Positions 17,012 through 28,878 of a DNA stretch of 64,000 bases are shown piece by piece. Under the pieces are notes generated by a model that saw nothing but the letters and a program-made list of their open reading frames with translations, did not search any database and had not been told where the DNA came from. This DNA is from Gimesia benthica (GTDB taxonomy: Bacteria; Planctomycetota; Planctomycetia; Planctomycetales; Planctomycetaceae). The position numbers and the translations under genes were made by a program. The DNA lies in assembly GCF_009720525.1 (NCBI RefSeq), contig NZ_CP043930.1, forward strand, positions 3,752,501-3,816,500, read 5' to 3'. The first letter of the stretch is position 1, and the number at the start of each line of letters is the position of its first letter.

Positions 17012-17722
17012 ATGCGACAGCTCACACTGGGTCTCAATGTCTTCGTGGCGGTGTTCTTTGTGGGGTTCCTGATCTACACTTTTGTGGGGCAGCAGCACCT
17101 GGAAGGGCTGGCGCGTCAGTTCGTGACGGAAAAGACGATTGCCTACTCCCTGCCTCTGGTTGATGCGGTGGAAGAGGGCATGCGTTCGCCGCTGATCAAA
17201 AAACTGTTGAACGACGATCAGGAAACCGCCATCAATCAGCAGATCCAGGAATACCGCAACAATCCTGCTGCTTATATTGCCGATCTGACGCGTCAGAAAA
17301 AACTGCCGCCGGCTCCGCAGCGATTGAATCCCCTGTTACGGAAAGTCAGCGAGACCAAGGAGAAGATCCGGACGTATTACGATCAGACGCTGGCAGCACT
17401 GATTGCCGACCTGCGGATCTTTGCGTTTTCGAATCTGTGTGCCGCCCTGATTGCTTTGGGGCTGATCTGCTGGTCTCCCGGTAAAATCAGGCAGTCCGTG
17501 GTCTGGTTTTCCTTTCTGATCTTTGCTGCGGTATTATATTGTTCGTATCTGTATGTCGATGGACTTTCCTTCTTTCGGATCCTGCTTGGTGTGCACCTGG
17601 GCTGGACCTATCCGTTACTTCTATGTGTGGCTGTAGTCGGTCTGTTTCTGGAATACCCGCTTCGTCGACGGACAGGTGAAAATCAGAACGCAGACGCGGT
17701 GAGCAACGGCGGGACTTCATGA
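17012..17722 (+). CDS. Membrane protein with a long extracytoplasmic helical loop
   Basis: A 236-residue protein starting at the ATG at 17012 behind AGAGGCAGG; an ATG at 16973 is possible. One transmembrane segment lies near residues 8-28. A charged helical stretch of about 100 residues follows (NDDQETAINQQIQEYRNNP and so on). Three further hydrophobic segments lie near 130-150, 160-178 and 190-215. The family is not recognised. Its stop overlaps the next start as ATGA, which indicates translational coupling with the FGE-like protein. Confidence 0.62.
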   Translation: MRQLTLGLNVFVAVFFVGFLIYTFVGQQHLEGLARQFVTEKTIAYSLPLVDAVEEGMRSPLIKKLLNDDQETAINQQIQEYRNNPAAYIADLTRQKKLPPAPQRLNPLLRKVSETKEKIRTYYDQTLAALIADLRIFAFSNLCAALIALGLICWSPGKIRQSVVWFSFLIFAAVLYCSYLYVDGLSFFRILLGVHLGWTYPLLLCVAVVGLFLEYPLRRRTGENQNADAVSNGGTS

Positions 17723-18543
17723 CCATTCATCGCGAAACATGGAACAGACTCACCAACTCAGAGCGGGTTGATCTGGCTCTCGCGGTGCGCAGATCACTGC
17801 CTGTTCCCTTTGCTTTTTCGGGCATCAGAACCTTTCAATACGGGGCTCAGGAAAATTCGCTGGCGGTTTTCAATTATGACAATTCCGAATTCGTACTCAT
17901 TCCGGGAGACACGGTTCGGCTCGGCTATGAGTGGGAACGCCCCTTTCCGCTCACAGTAGAACAGGCGGAACTATGGGAAATAGCACTGGAAGAATTCGAG
18001 ACGCCGATGTCCTTCGATGACTACCTCGAAGAAATCATGACGCCGCCTCGTGACGTTTCCCTGGATGCGTTTCTGCTGGAAACAAAAATAAAACGACTGG
18101 TAGATCAGAAGCTCAAAGGCGCTGCTGTTGATGAGTCTGCAGCATTTCCACATCATGCCAGAGCGCGAGCCCAACTGGCATCCCAGGGCCTCAGATTGCC
18201 GACCTCGGATGAATGGGAATATGCCTGCGGCGCGGGTGTGAGAACCCTCTATCGCTGGGGAGAGGATGCCCCGATGGACTGGAGCCCTTCAGAAGACCGG
18301 GGCTGGCTGCAAAGCGGACCCAATGCCTTTGGTCTCACCATCGCGAATAATCCCTGGCAGTGGGAAGCGATTCACGAGCCTGGCTTCCGCAGAGGCGGCG
18401 ATGGTGGCGGGATGAGCTGTGGAGGCGGAATGCCTTATATGCTTGAGTGGCTGCTGCTGGCGACAGCGTACATCGACAAGGAGGACTTTGACCGTCCGGT
18501 TCTGGGTGATGACGTACGTCGGGCGCTGACGGTAGAACTGTAG
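17719..18543 (+). CDS. Protein with a degenerate FGE/SUMF1-like segment
   Basis: A 274-residue cytosolic protein. The N-terminal 150 residues are not recognised. Residues about 160-185 read RLPTSDEWEYACGAG followed by LYRWGED, which matches the RLPTEAEWEYAARGG signature of formylglycine-generating-enzyme (SUMF1) domains. The usual C-terminal catalytic cysteines of that family are not clearly present; a GGDGGGMSCGGG loop occurs instead. Catalysis is therefore doubtful. A related use of this fold is in ligand-binding or diversity-generating proteins. It is coupled by ATGA to the upstream membrane protein. Confidence 0.6.
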   Translation: MTIHRETWNRLTNSERVDLALAVRRSLPVPFAFSGIRTFQYGAQENSLAVFNYDNSEFVLIPGDTVRLGYEWERPFPLTVEQAELWEIALEEFETPMSFDDYLEEIMTPPRDVSLDAFLLETKIKRLVDQKLKGAAVDESAAFPHHARARAQLASQGLRLPTSDEWEYACGAGVRTLYRWGEDAPMDWSPSEDRGWLQSGPNAFGLTIANNPWQWEAIHEPGFRRGGDGGGMSCGGGMPYMLEWLLLATAYIDKEDFDRPVLGDDVRRALTVEL

Positions 18544-18552
18544 AAGCATCTG

Positions 18553-19038
18553 TCAGATCACGATGGGGTTAAACACGATCTCTACCAGGACCTGTCCGCT
18601 GGCGAACAGGATTACCAGGTTCGCCAGCAGCGTGGTACCCTGGAAGCGGCGGTCCCGGATGTCTGCGCTCAATAAAAATGTCGCAACGAGAAAGACCACG
18701 AAAGAACAGCCGACAAATAACAACAAAAGTAGAACGGTGACATAATTGCTCCCGTACTGTCCCTGTAAGAGTAACAGCAGCCAGACTCCCGCGTAAGCGC
18801 CCCAGAGCATGACCGCCGGTTCGGCGCGGCGGATGGTAACCCATTGATAGAGCAGGACCGGTACTCCCAGCGGAAGTGCTGAAAAGACGATTCGCAGCAG
18901 GTAGTCATGGGCGTTGTAAGACGACACCATGATGTAGCCCATCACCCAGTATGAGAGGGCAAACAGAACCCCCAGGCTCACCACTCCTGAGAGCTGGTGA
19001 AGACGACTGGGTTTGACGGGGGGAGTCTCTGTTGACAT
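18553..19038 (-). CDS. Four-helix membrane protein of unknown function
   Basis: A 161-residue protein from the ATG at 19038, supported by AGGAA 8 bases upstream (a start at 19074 lacks this). Hydrophobic segments lie near residues 20-40, 50-66, 78-95, 100-125 and 135-155. No family motif or charged active-site residue stands out within the membrane segments. It is the only minus-strand gene in this stretch and ends 10 bases from the opposing stop, so it is a separate transcription unit. Confidence 0.6.
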   Translation of the reverse strand: MSTETPPVKPSRLHQLSGVVSLGVLFALSYWVMGYIMVSSYNAHDYLLRIVFSALPLGVPVLLYQWVTIRRAEPAVMLWGAYAGVWLLLLLQGQYGSNYVTVLLLLLFVGCSFVVFLVATFLLSADIRDRRFQGTTLLANLVILFASGQVLVEIVFNPIVI

Positions 19039-19395
19039 CTCAGTGTTCCTGTCTGCAGACCTTGAGTACTTCATTGTAACGTATCAGGGGGCTCGTAACC
19101 TCAAGGTGAGCATTGCCTTCAATCACTTTGCCGGGAATCTCAGCGAAATTCGCTGGTCGTATTTCGAAAGTCATCTTTCAAAAGCAGGGATCTGTGCTTC
19201 CGTTAGCGGCGGATTCACTGTGGGAAATAAAATGTCACCCAAAGAAATATCCATGCCGATAATTTCGATCCTGCTGGAGTGAATGTTAGAATAGGCGGAG
19301 CAGCAAATTGTTTATACCCGTTCCCTCATGCGCATGCCACTGGTTTTCTTTACCAGAGACATGTGAAATCGCATTACGTTCTCCGAGGTCACACC

Positions 19396-19995
19396 ATGAC
19401 CGAAACCGAAATCCAGGAACTGGAAACCGCGACCGGCTGTATTTTGCCGGCCGCTTATCGAGAGCTGTTGCTAAATTATCCGCAACGGTTGTTAGACCTG
19501 GCGGAGACACTCGGCGTCGAAGAACTGGAGCTGCTCACTCATAACCAACAATCGCTGATCCGGATGAATGTGGACCAGGCAGAGTACGTGCACATGTTTT
19601 TTCCACCCCACTATTTCGTCATCGGCGAAAATGGGAATGGAGACGTGTACGCGATCGATACCTGGTCCCCTGCCACTCCCGTCTATATGGGCGGCCCACA
19701 TCACGGCGAATATCCCGAGGATGCAGCAGGGAACCCCCTGCCCGACGCAGACAGCCTGCAGGAGTACGTTGAGTACGTCGTCTTTCTCTACGAGGATGCA
19801 ATTCAGTACGAGAGTGAGCTGGATGACACAAGGGTCTATCAACCACCTGGAAAGCTGATGGAGACACTTAGTGTCTGCCTGAGTCTTTTGCTCGCGCCGG
19901 TCATGCTGCTGTTACTGTTGTTCTCTATGATCATCGCAGTCCCGTACTTTCTACTGCTGGAATTATGGGATAAGCTGAGACCTGTCCGGAAATGA
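19396..19995 (+). CDS. SUKH-domain protein with a C-terminal membrane anchor
   Basis: A 199-residue protein from the ATG at 19396, which has GAGG at -9; an ATG at 19279 adds an implausible 39-residue leader. SUKH features: ETATGCILPAAYRELLLNYP at the start, FVIGENGNGDVYAID and YMGGPHHGE in the middle, and EYVEYVVFLYEDAI at the end of the domain. Residues about 155-188 are strongly hydrophobic (LSLLLAPVMLLLLLFSMII) and probably anchor the protein in the membrane with the SUKH domain in the cytosol. That arrangement is unusual for SUKH immunity proteins. Confidence 0.78.
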   Translation: MTETEIQELETATGCILPAAYRELLLNYPQRLLDLAETLGVEELELLTHNQQSLIRMNVDQAEYVHMFFPPHYFVIGENGNGDVYAIDTWSPATPVYMGGPHHGEYPEDAAGNPLPDADSLQEYVEYVVFLYEDAIQYESELDDTRVYQPPGKLMETLSVCLSLLLAPVMLLLLLFSMIIAVPYFLLLELWDKLRPVRK

Positions 19996-20112
19996 GCTGT
20001 TGCCGATACGTTTCGGGTTGCGCGATTTGATAATAGTGCTTGTGCGGTGCGGGGTCATTCCGGACAATCGGGGAGTCGAATCCACTCTGATCTGAAACGG
20101 GAAACCACACAC

Positions 20113-20979
20113 ATGAGAATCTCCTGCCCTGGTCATCTCTATCCGCTGGTGATCTTGTTTTATCTGCCCCTGTGTCTCTCTGGTTGCGGGCAGAAGCCGG
20201 TTGCTTCAGAGGCAGACGCGGTGACAGCAATCACTCTGACGCAGGCGTATGAGGTGCTGCAGCAGAAGAAGTTCGTCGATCTGACGCATGCCTTTGAGCC
20301 GGGGATTCCGCACTGGCCCGGCTTTCCCAATGAAACGGTGAAGACCATCTACTGGTATGACAAACAGCCCGACACGCTGGGAACCGGATTCTTCGCGCAG
20401 CTGTATTGTCACGTTGGACAGTGGGGGACGCACGCTGATCCTCCCGCGCACTTTATCAAAGGGGGCCGCACGCTGGATCAGATCGAGGTCAAAGAAATGA
20501 TCTTGCCGCTGGTGTTGTTTGACGTTCATCAGGCGGTGAAACAGAATCCTGATTATACGATTACGATGGACGATGTCCGCCAGTGGGAAGCGAAGCATGG
20601 ACCAGTCCCCAAAAACGCATTTGCCGTGATGCGGACCGACTGGTCGCAGCGCTGGCCTGATGACGCCGCCATGCACAACAGAGACAAGGCCGGCATCGCC
20701 CACTATCCGGGTTGGAGCCGGGAGGTGTTGCAGTATCTCTACGAAGAGCGCGGCATCACCGCTTCGGGGCATGAAACCACCGACACCGATCCCGGCGTCG
20801 CCACCTCGCAGGACGATTATTTCCTGGAGACCTACATCCTGAGCCAGAACCATTATCAGATTGAGCTGTTAACAAACCTGGATCAACTGCCCGAAGCGGG
20901 GGCCCTGGCGGTGGTCACCTTCCCCAAACCCAAAGGAGGCTCAGGCTTCCCGGCACGCGTGTTTGCGATTCTACCCTGA
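20113..20979 (+). CDS. Cyclase-family lipoprotein (kynurenine-formamidase-like hydrolase)
   Basis: A 288-residue protein from the ATG at 20113 (GGGAAA upstream). The signal ends in a lipobox, LCLSGCG, so the protein is probably lipid-anchored. The cyclase/KynB family signature is HVGQWGTHADPPAHF, matching HxGTHxDxPxH with its metal-binding histidines and aspartate. LTHAFEPGIPHWPG precedes it and ASGHETTDTD follows. Family members hydrolyse amide or ester bonds in a Zn- or Mn-dependent manner. Export as a lipoprotein makes a role in tryptophan catabolism unlikely. Confidence 0.85.
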   Translation: MRISCPGHLYPLVILFYLPLCLSGCGQKPVASEADAVTAITLTQAYEVLQQKKFVDLTHAFEPGIPHWPGFPNETVKTIYWYDKQPDTLGTGFFAQLYCHVGQWGTHADPPAHFIKGGRTLDQIEVKEMILPLVLFDVHQAVKQNPDYTITMDDVRQWEAKHGPVPKNAFAVMRTDWSQRWPDDAAMHNRDKAGIAHYPGWSREVLQYLYEERGITASGHETTDTDPGVATSQDDYFLETYILSQNHYQIELLTNLDQLPEAGALAVVTFPKPKGGSGFPARVFAILP

Positions 20980-21023
20980 GAGTGGCAGTAAACCATGTCA
21001 GATGCAGCCCTGCCGCTCTGTCA
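20979..21023 (+). terminator. Probable weak terminator
   Basis: AGAGTGGCAG (20979-20988) pairs with CTGCCGCTCT (21010-21019), with one G-U pair, just after the cyclase stop codon. TTTTAAG follows after a short gap. The loop is long (21 bases), so efficiency is uncertain. Confidence 0.4.
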
Positions 21024-21118
21024 CGGTTTTAAGTTGTGATTGATGAGGGGCTGCCGCTATAGTGAAGAGCACGGATATTGAATTCACTCCCTGCTGTTTC
21101 GTTGGAATCTAAGACGTC

Positions 21119-22480
21119 ATGCGCTCCCCTCTTATGTTTCTGTTGATCGCGGTCTGCTGTGTGTTGACCTGCCTGGTTTCTCAGGCTGCCGAGCAACAAC
21201 CGCCGAATATTGTATTAATCCTGGCTGACGATCTCGGTTACGGTGACCTGGCCTGTTATGGAAACAAACAGGTCCAGACGCCCCACATCGATCGCCTGGC
21301 TGCGGGTGGCTTGATGTTTACCGACTTCCATTCCGCCGGCGCCATGTGTACGCCGACCCGGGCTGCGATGCTCACCGGGCAGTATCAACAGCGATTTGGT
21401 ACCGAGTTTGAAGGCGCCCTCTCAGGCAAAGCAGACCGCGACATCGGTCTCCCCCATCAGGCACTGACGATGGCCGAGCTGCTGAAACAGCGGGGTTACG
21501 CGACCGCCTGTTTCGGGAAGTGGCACCTGGGCTATCAGCCTCCCTGGCTGCCCACCAGTCAGGGTTTTGATGTGTTTCGCGGTCTGGCCTCGGGAGACGG
21601 CGATCATCACACGCACGTCGATCGTTCGGGCAATGAGGACTGGTGGCACAACAATGCGATCCAGATGGAAAAAGGTTACACTGCCGACCTGTTGAGCAGG
21701 TATAGCGTGGAGTTTATCAAAGCCAATCGCGAGCGGCCCTTCTTCCTCTATGTGCCTCATCTGGCGATTCATTTTCCCTGGCAGGGGCCGAACGATCCGC
21801 CGCATCGGCAAGCGGGACAGTCTTACCATGCGGATAAATGGGGTATCATTCCCGAGCCGGGAAATGTCAGTCCTCATACGCGGGCAATGATTGAATCGCT
21901 GGACCAGAGTGTGGGACAGATTCTCTCCACACTTCAACGTCTGCAACTGGAAAAGAACACGCTCGTCATTTTCTCTTCGGATAATGGCGGCTATCTCAAC
22001 TATGGAAAACAGTTTCAGCACATCTCCAGCAACGGTCCCCTCCGCGGTCAGAAGGGGACGTTGTACGAAGGCGGGCATCGCGTGCCCTGTCTGATGTCCT
22101 GGCCGGGCACCATTCGCCCTGGCGTCACGGATCAGACCGCGCACTCCATTGATCTGCTCCCCACCTTCGCCAGCATCGCGGGGATACCAGAGGCGGATTA
22201 CCAGACTGACGGCGTCGATCTCGCACCGCTCTGGCAGGGAGGACAGAAGCTGGCCGACCGTAGTCTGTTCTGGCGGATGGGAAATCGCAGCGCGGTGCGC
22301 AGTGGGAAGTGGAAGCTGTGCGTCACCAATCAGCGCCGCGAACTGTTCAATCTGGAAAACGATCTCGGCGAACAGCAGAACCAGGCAGCGGTGCATCCGG
22401 AAATTGTTAACAAACTGAACCAGGCTTTGAAGGGATGGGAAGCGGATGTCGATACGAGCGCTCAGAAACTTAAACACTGA
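21119..22480 (+). CDS. Exported sulfatase, Cys-type
   Basis: A 453-residue type I sulfatase with a signal peptide at residues 1-23. PNIVLILADDLGYGDLACYG carries the first metal aspartates. The formylglycine site is CTPTR followed by AAMLTGQ. KWHLGY and FSSDNGGYL supply further active-site residues, and RGQKGTLYEGGHRVP is the usual C-terminal subdomain entry. It is the first gene of a two-sulfatase operon; the second starts 35 bases before this one stops. Substrates are probably sulfated polysaccharides or their fragments. Confidence 0.93.
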   Translation: MRSPLMFLLIAVCCVLTCLVSQAAEQQPPNIVLILADDLGYGDLACYGNKQVQTPHIDRLAAGGLMFTDFHSAGAMCTPTRAAMLTGQYQQRFGTEFEGALSGKADRDIGLPHQALTMAELLKQRGYATACFGKWHLGYQPPWLPTSQGFDVFRGLASGDGDHHTHVDRSGNEDWWHNNAIQMEKGYTADLLSRYSVEFIKANRERPFFLYVPHLAIHFPWQGPNDPPHRQAGQSYHADKWGIIPEPGNVSPHTRAMIESLDQSVGQILSTLQRLQLEKNTLVIFSSDNGGYLNYGKQFQHISSNGPLRGQKGTLYEGGHRVPCLMSWPGTIRPGVTDQTAHSIDLLPTFASIAGIPEADYQTDGVDLAPLWQGGQKLADRSLFWRMGNRSAVRSGKWKLCVTNQRRELFNLENDLGEQQNQAAVHPEIVNKLNQALKGWEADVDTSAQKLKH

Positions 22481-23879
22481 TATCAGCGGCGGACTGCGAT
22501 TCCCGTTTGCCTCTGTAATATTCTGGCTGATAGTCTGTCTGCTCAGTGTGCCGACTGCGGTACAGGCCGCAGAGAAGCAGCGTCCGAATATCATTTTCAT
22601 CATGGCCGATGATCTGGGGTATGGTGATTTGGGTTGCTACGGGCAGAAACTGATTCAGACGCCGCACATCGATCAGCTGGCCGCCCAGGGGATGCGGTTC
22701 ACACAGGCTTACGCGGGCGCCTCAGTTTGCACGGCTTCACGGGCCGTCTTGATGACCGGGCTGCACAACGGTCATACGCCCGCGCGGGATAACATCCCCC
22801 ACTACCCGACTTACCTGCAGGCGGACGATGTGACTGTTGCCGAAGTGTTACAGCAGTCGGGGTACCGCTGTGGCGGCGTGGGAAAATGGTCGCTCGGCGA
22901 TGCAGGCACGGTCGGGCGGGCTACGAACCAGGGATTCGATATGTGGTTCGGCTACCTGAACCAGGATCACGCGCATTATTATTTCACCGAGTACCTGGAC
23001 GACAACGAAGGTCGCCTGGAGCTGACGGGGAACCGTGAATCGCGTCAGCAATACAGTCACGATCTGCTGACCGATCGTGCCCTGAAATTCATTCGTGCCT
23101 CGGCTGCGGAACCCTTCTTCCTGTATGCCGCTTACACCGTGCCTCACTTTTCCGCGAAAGCGGAAGACCCGCACGGGCTGGCAGTCCCTTCGACCGAACC
23201 TTACTCCGACCGGGACTGGGATGCCAAATCGAAAAAATATGCCGCGATGGTCCATCGACTGGATCGCGATGTCGGACGAATCATGCGCCTCTTGAATGAG
23301 CTCCAGCTGCGCGAGCGGACGCTGATTATCTTCACCAGCGATAATGGCGGACATAAAGGTGTCCCCGCGCGATTTAAGACAAATGGACCGTTACGGGGTT
23401 TTAAACGGGATCTCACCGAGGGAGGCATCCGCGTGCCTCTGATTGCCCGCTGGCCCGGCGTCGTTCCTGCAGACACCGTTAACGAAGAAGTCATTGCCTT
23501 CCAGGATATGTTGCCCACATTTGCGGAACTGGCGGGCACCCCGGTTCCTCAGGACCTCGACGGCATTTCCCTCGTGCAGACGCTTCAGGGAAAATCGCTG
23601 CCTGAGAAACATGAATATCTTTACTGGGATTACGGCCACTGCCGAGCCCGCTACGATCAGGCAGTGCGCTGGAAGCACTGGAAAGGAATTCGCCACGGCC
23701 AGCAGGGCACGATTGCGATCTATGATTTGAATCAGGATCTGGGAGAGACCACAGACGTCGCGAAACAACATCCCGAGGTCGTTCAGCGGATCGCACAGAT
23801 CATGGAGACCGCTGCGGTCCCCAGCGAACGATATCCCATCGGCACCCGCTACCGGGGCAAAGCTCTGTGGCAGCCTTGA
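22446..23879 (+). CDS. Exported sulfatase with a CTASR active-site motif
   Basis: A 477-residue type I sulfatase. The ATG at 22446 lies inside the previous gene and has GGGAAG just upstream, so translation is coupled. A hydrophobic signal spans residues about 17-40 after a basic, unusually long N-region. RPNIIFIMADDLGYGDLGCYG is the metal site. The formylglycine motif is C-T-A-S-R followed by AVLMTG; the third residue is Ala in place of the usual Pro, a known variant. KWSLGDAG and FTSDNGGHKG follow. Probably acts on a substrate related to that of the partner enzyme. Confidence 0.92.
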   Translation: MSIRALRNLNTDISGGLRFPFASVIFWLIVCLLSVPTAVQAAEKQRPNIIFIMADDLGYGDLGCYGQKLIQTPHIDQLAAQGMRFTQAYAGASVCTASRAVLMTGLHNGHTPARDNIPHYPTYLQADDVTVAEVLQQSGYRCGGVGKWSLGDAGTVGRATNQGFDMWFGYLNQDHAHYYFTEYLDDNEGRLELTGNRESRQQYSHDLLTDRALKFIRASAAEPFFLYAAYTVPHFSAKAEDPHGLAVPSTEPYSDRDWDAKSKKYAAMVHRLDRDVGRIMRLLNELQLRERTLIIFTSDNGGHKGVPARFKTNGPLRGFKRDLTEGGIRVPLIARWPGVVPADTVNEEVIAFQDMLPTFAELAGTPVPQDLDGISLVQTLQGKSLPEKHEYLYWDYGHCRARYDQAVRWKHWKGIRHGQQGTIAIYDLNQDLGETTDVAKQHPEVVQRIAQIMETAAVPSERYPIGTRYRGKALWQP

Positions 23880-23914
23880 TGGTAATGATCCTGTTTTCTG
23901 AATGCGATACCGGC

Positions 23915-26382
<2,468 letters not shown>

Positions 26383-26386
<4 letters not shown>

Positions 26387-27702
26387 GCCAGCAGTTCCTG
26401 CAGCGGGCCGGAACCGGAATCGAACTTGCGGGCCAGCTTCTCATTCATGTTGAAGTGCTCACAGGGAACGCCGGCGGCTTCCAGCAGTGTTGCATACAGC
26501 GAGTTGATCGGCCGTTTGCCGTCCAGCTGGGTGAAGCAGCCCGTCTTGAAGGCACCGTCGAAATTGCCCAGCAGCATCACCGGCCAGTTGGCACCACTGG
26601 TGTGCTGCTTGTCGGCGTTGTTGCTGGTGTAGACGATGAGTGTGTGATCCATCATCGTGCCGCTCCCTTCGGGGATCGACTCGAGGGCTTCGATGATCCG
26701 CACCAGCATGCGGCTGTTGTATTGACGGATCTTAATCCAGATCGGATTGCCCGGCTGTTCCATGTGACCCAGGTTGTGGCCCTGCTGTTCAATGCCCAGC
26801 CCTTTCCAGGCACCAAAGATCTCGCCGCGGCCCGAGCCGATGGTCAGCGTATTGGTGATGCCAGACGTGAGGGAGGAAATGCCCAGATCCAGCAGCACAT
26901 CGTGCCAGTCGGTTTCGTGCTCAGGGCTGGTATAACGACCGTCGACTTTGGGTGCAAATTTGCTCAAGTGACCGGCAACCGAATCGAGACGATCCCGCAG
27001 ACCGTTGACTTCTTTGAAGCCGTCGACGAACTGACCGTAGCGCTGCTGGTCGGCGGTGGGCAGAGCATTGCCTTTCGCGGCGGCCAGCTGTTCGATCTGA
27101 TTAAAGATATTGGAACGGGCTTCGTGCTGACGTCGAATGTCGCCGGTAGAGATGCCGCCATACAGCATCTGATACAGGTGGTTCGGATTGGAGTGCATGA
27201 AGATCGGCTGACCGGCGCCACTGGCTGAGAGCGTTGCGATGGTCGGCTTGGTCCGCATGTTCTCGATGGAGTCCATGCCGATACAGAGATGCGGCAGCAG
27301 TGTCTGCGGCAGAATTTTGCTCAACTCGTAATCGATGGTCGACGCACTCGGCGGTACGCCGTCACTACCGCGGTAGCCGCCCAGCGCGCCGAAGAAGGCG
27401 CTGTGCGACGGACTGGTGTGAATGCCGTGCAGACCGTTGATGATATGCAAACGATCTTTATATGGTTCCAGCGGGCTGATCGGTTCGGGGAGTTTGACCT
27501 TCGCCAGTGAGCCGCTGCGTTTCATCCCTTCGGGAATGCAGGTCGCCGGATCGAAACCCTGGTTCTGCATGAAGAAGACAATCCGCTTGGGAGTGTCTTT
27601 ACTGGTCGGCATGGCGAGCAGACGTTCGGGCAGGAGGGGAAGTCCGAAGGCGGCACCGGCACCGGCGGCCAGGGTTTGCATCATTTGTCTACGATTGAGC
27701 AT
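26383..27702 (-). CDS. DUF1552 exported protein
   Basis: A 439-residue protein from the ATG at 27702. Its N-terminus [20 protein letters not shown] has the form of a twin-arginine signal, though the first pair is RR followed by QMM instead of the strict SRRxFLK. DUF1552 landmarks include [37 protein letters not shown] and [24 protein letters not shown]. The family resembles the DUF1501 alkaline-phosphatase-like fold. It overlaps the DUF1592 gene by 4 bases (ATGA). This pairing is conserved among planctomycetes; the function has not been established. Confidence 0.9.
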
Positions 27703-28104
27703 AGTCGATCTTTCAGAAAACAATACGGTGGTTCAACTGTGATCTCGACGCGTCGCGGGAGTGAGGCTCTCCATCTCTTCGAGCAGCGAAACGCGTTTTC
27801 ACGGATCAGTAGGTCGTGGCAGGCAGTCTGGAATAGTATCGGCTGGTTGCGTGAGACGTGTTGAATCGGAAACGTCTTACGCATCAACGATATTTTAACT
27901 GATTTTCGTGCGACTTCAAGCTTTATCCGGAGGAGAGCCGGTCTGAGCCACCTTAAGTATCTCACCAGAATGAATTCTATAACTTCAACATATAAAACAG
28001 GTTACAAGGCCCATGAAATGCTCGGGTTGGGATCTCTCATATCGCCCTGGTTTTTGTCAGGCTTGATTCAGGCTCGAAGTAAACAGGATCTGACTTGCGC
28101 GACT
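27703..28104. other. Intergenic region, no gene seen
   Basis: A 402-bp gap upstream of the DUF1552 gene and downstream of the opposite end of the 28105 gene; it should hold the promoter of the DUF1552-DUF1592 operon. Only a short AGACGT/ACGTCT inverted repeat near 27851-27874 was noticed. A 94-codon minus-strand frame here has no supporting composition. Confidence 0.45.
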
Positions 28105-28878
28105 TCAATCCACAATCCGGAACCGGGCCAGTTCTGCGTCTTGATCACAGACGATGTAGAGATACTTTGACTCGCGATCCAGGGTGACTCCCTCGGCTTT
28201 ACGAATCGTTTTTCCTGCAGCCTCGAAGGGGAAACGCTGGGTGACCCTGCCGTTGTGCCGATCGTAAATGAAGACCTGTCCGGCCTGGTCGCTTACAATC
28301 CAGCAGAGATCACGCACGCGGTCGTAACAGATGCCCGAGAAATCGATGGCTTCTGCATCGAGTTCCTCGTCGACAAATCCCCGGCTCTTGTCCAGGTGAT
28401 CGACGGTGACGATGCGCTGCAGATCATCGCTGACGGCGATCAGCAGTCCCGGATCGGCTTCCTTGAGCAGCAGGATTTCGGAACGTACAGGGTCATGGGT
28501 AATGCCTTCCAGTCCATTGTTGTCGGACTCTCCGAAACAAAGGGAGACGGCAGCGAAGCCCTGCATGTCCTTCAACCGGCGGTCTGCGATTTCCTTTCCC
28601 GTGGCGGGATCGTACTTCAGGATCTTGCCGGCATCTTCGTCGACGACCAGGATATGCCCCCGGGAATCAAAGGTGATACCCTCGAGGCCTTTGTTGTCCA
28701 CCTCCCGCGTCGAGAGGATCTGACCGTTGGTGTCAAGCTGAAAGAGTTTCCTCGATTGATCACAGACGGTCCAGAGCGTCCCTTCCGGATCGATGGTGAG
28801 CCCCGATGGTTCGCGGAGTCCGAGTGCTTTGTTTTTGATCGAACAGAATGTCTCGAATTGCAGCGAAGCAATGGACAT
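28105..28878 (-). CDS. SdiA-regulated-family beta-propeller protein
   Basis: A 257-residue protein without a signal peptide. It shows repeated blade strings: LREPSGLTIDPEGTLWTVCD, NKGLEGITFDSRGHILVVDE, NNGLEGITHDPVRSEILLLKE and DFSGICYDRVRDLCWIVSDQ. These match the SdiA-regulated/YjiK family of small propellers. Family members are often exported, but this one begins MSIASLQFETF and looks cytosolic. The ligand is unknown. It is a monocistronic unit. Confidence 0.82.
   Translation of the reverse strand: MSIASLQFETFCSIKNKALGLREPSGLTIDPEGTLWTVCDQSRKLFQLDTNGQILSTREVDNKGLEGITFDSRGHILVVDEDAGKILKYDPATGKEIADRRLKDMQGFAAVSLCFGESDNNGLEGITHDPVRSEILLLKEADPGLLIAVSDDLQRIVTVDHLDKSRGFVDEELDAEAIDFSGICYDRVRDLCWIVSDQAGQVFIYDRHNGRVTQRFPFEAAGKTIRKAEGVTLDRESKYLYIVCDQDAELARFRIVD

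Noticed and set aside
21422-22603. 393-codon minus-strand frame across two sulfatase genes.
   Set aside because: Both sulfatases are certain on the plus strand; the antisense frame has no family features.
27681-27965. 94-codon minus-strand frame upstream of the DUF1552 gene.
   Set aside because: No ribosome binding site, odd composition, and it overlaps the DUF1552 start in another frame.
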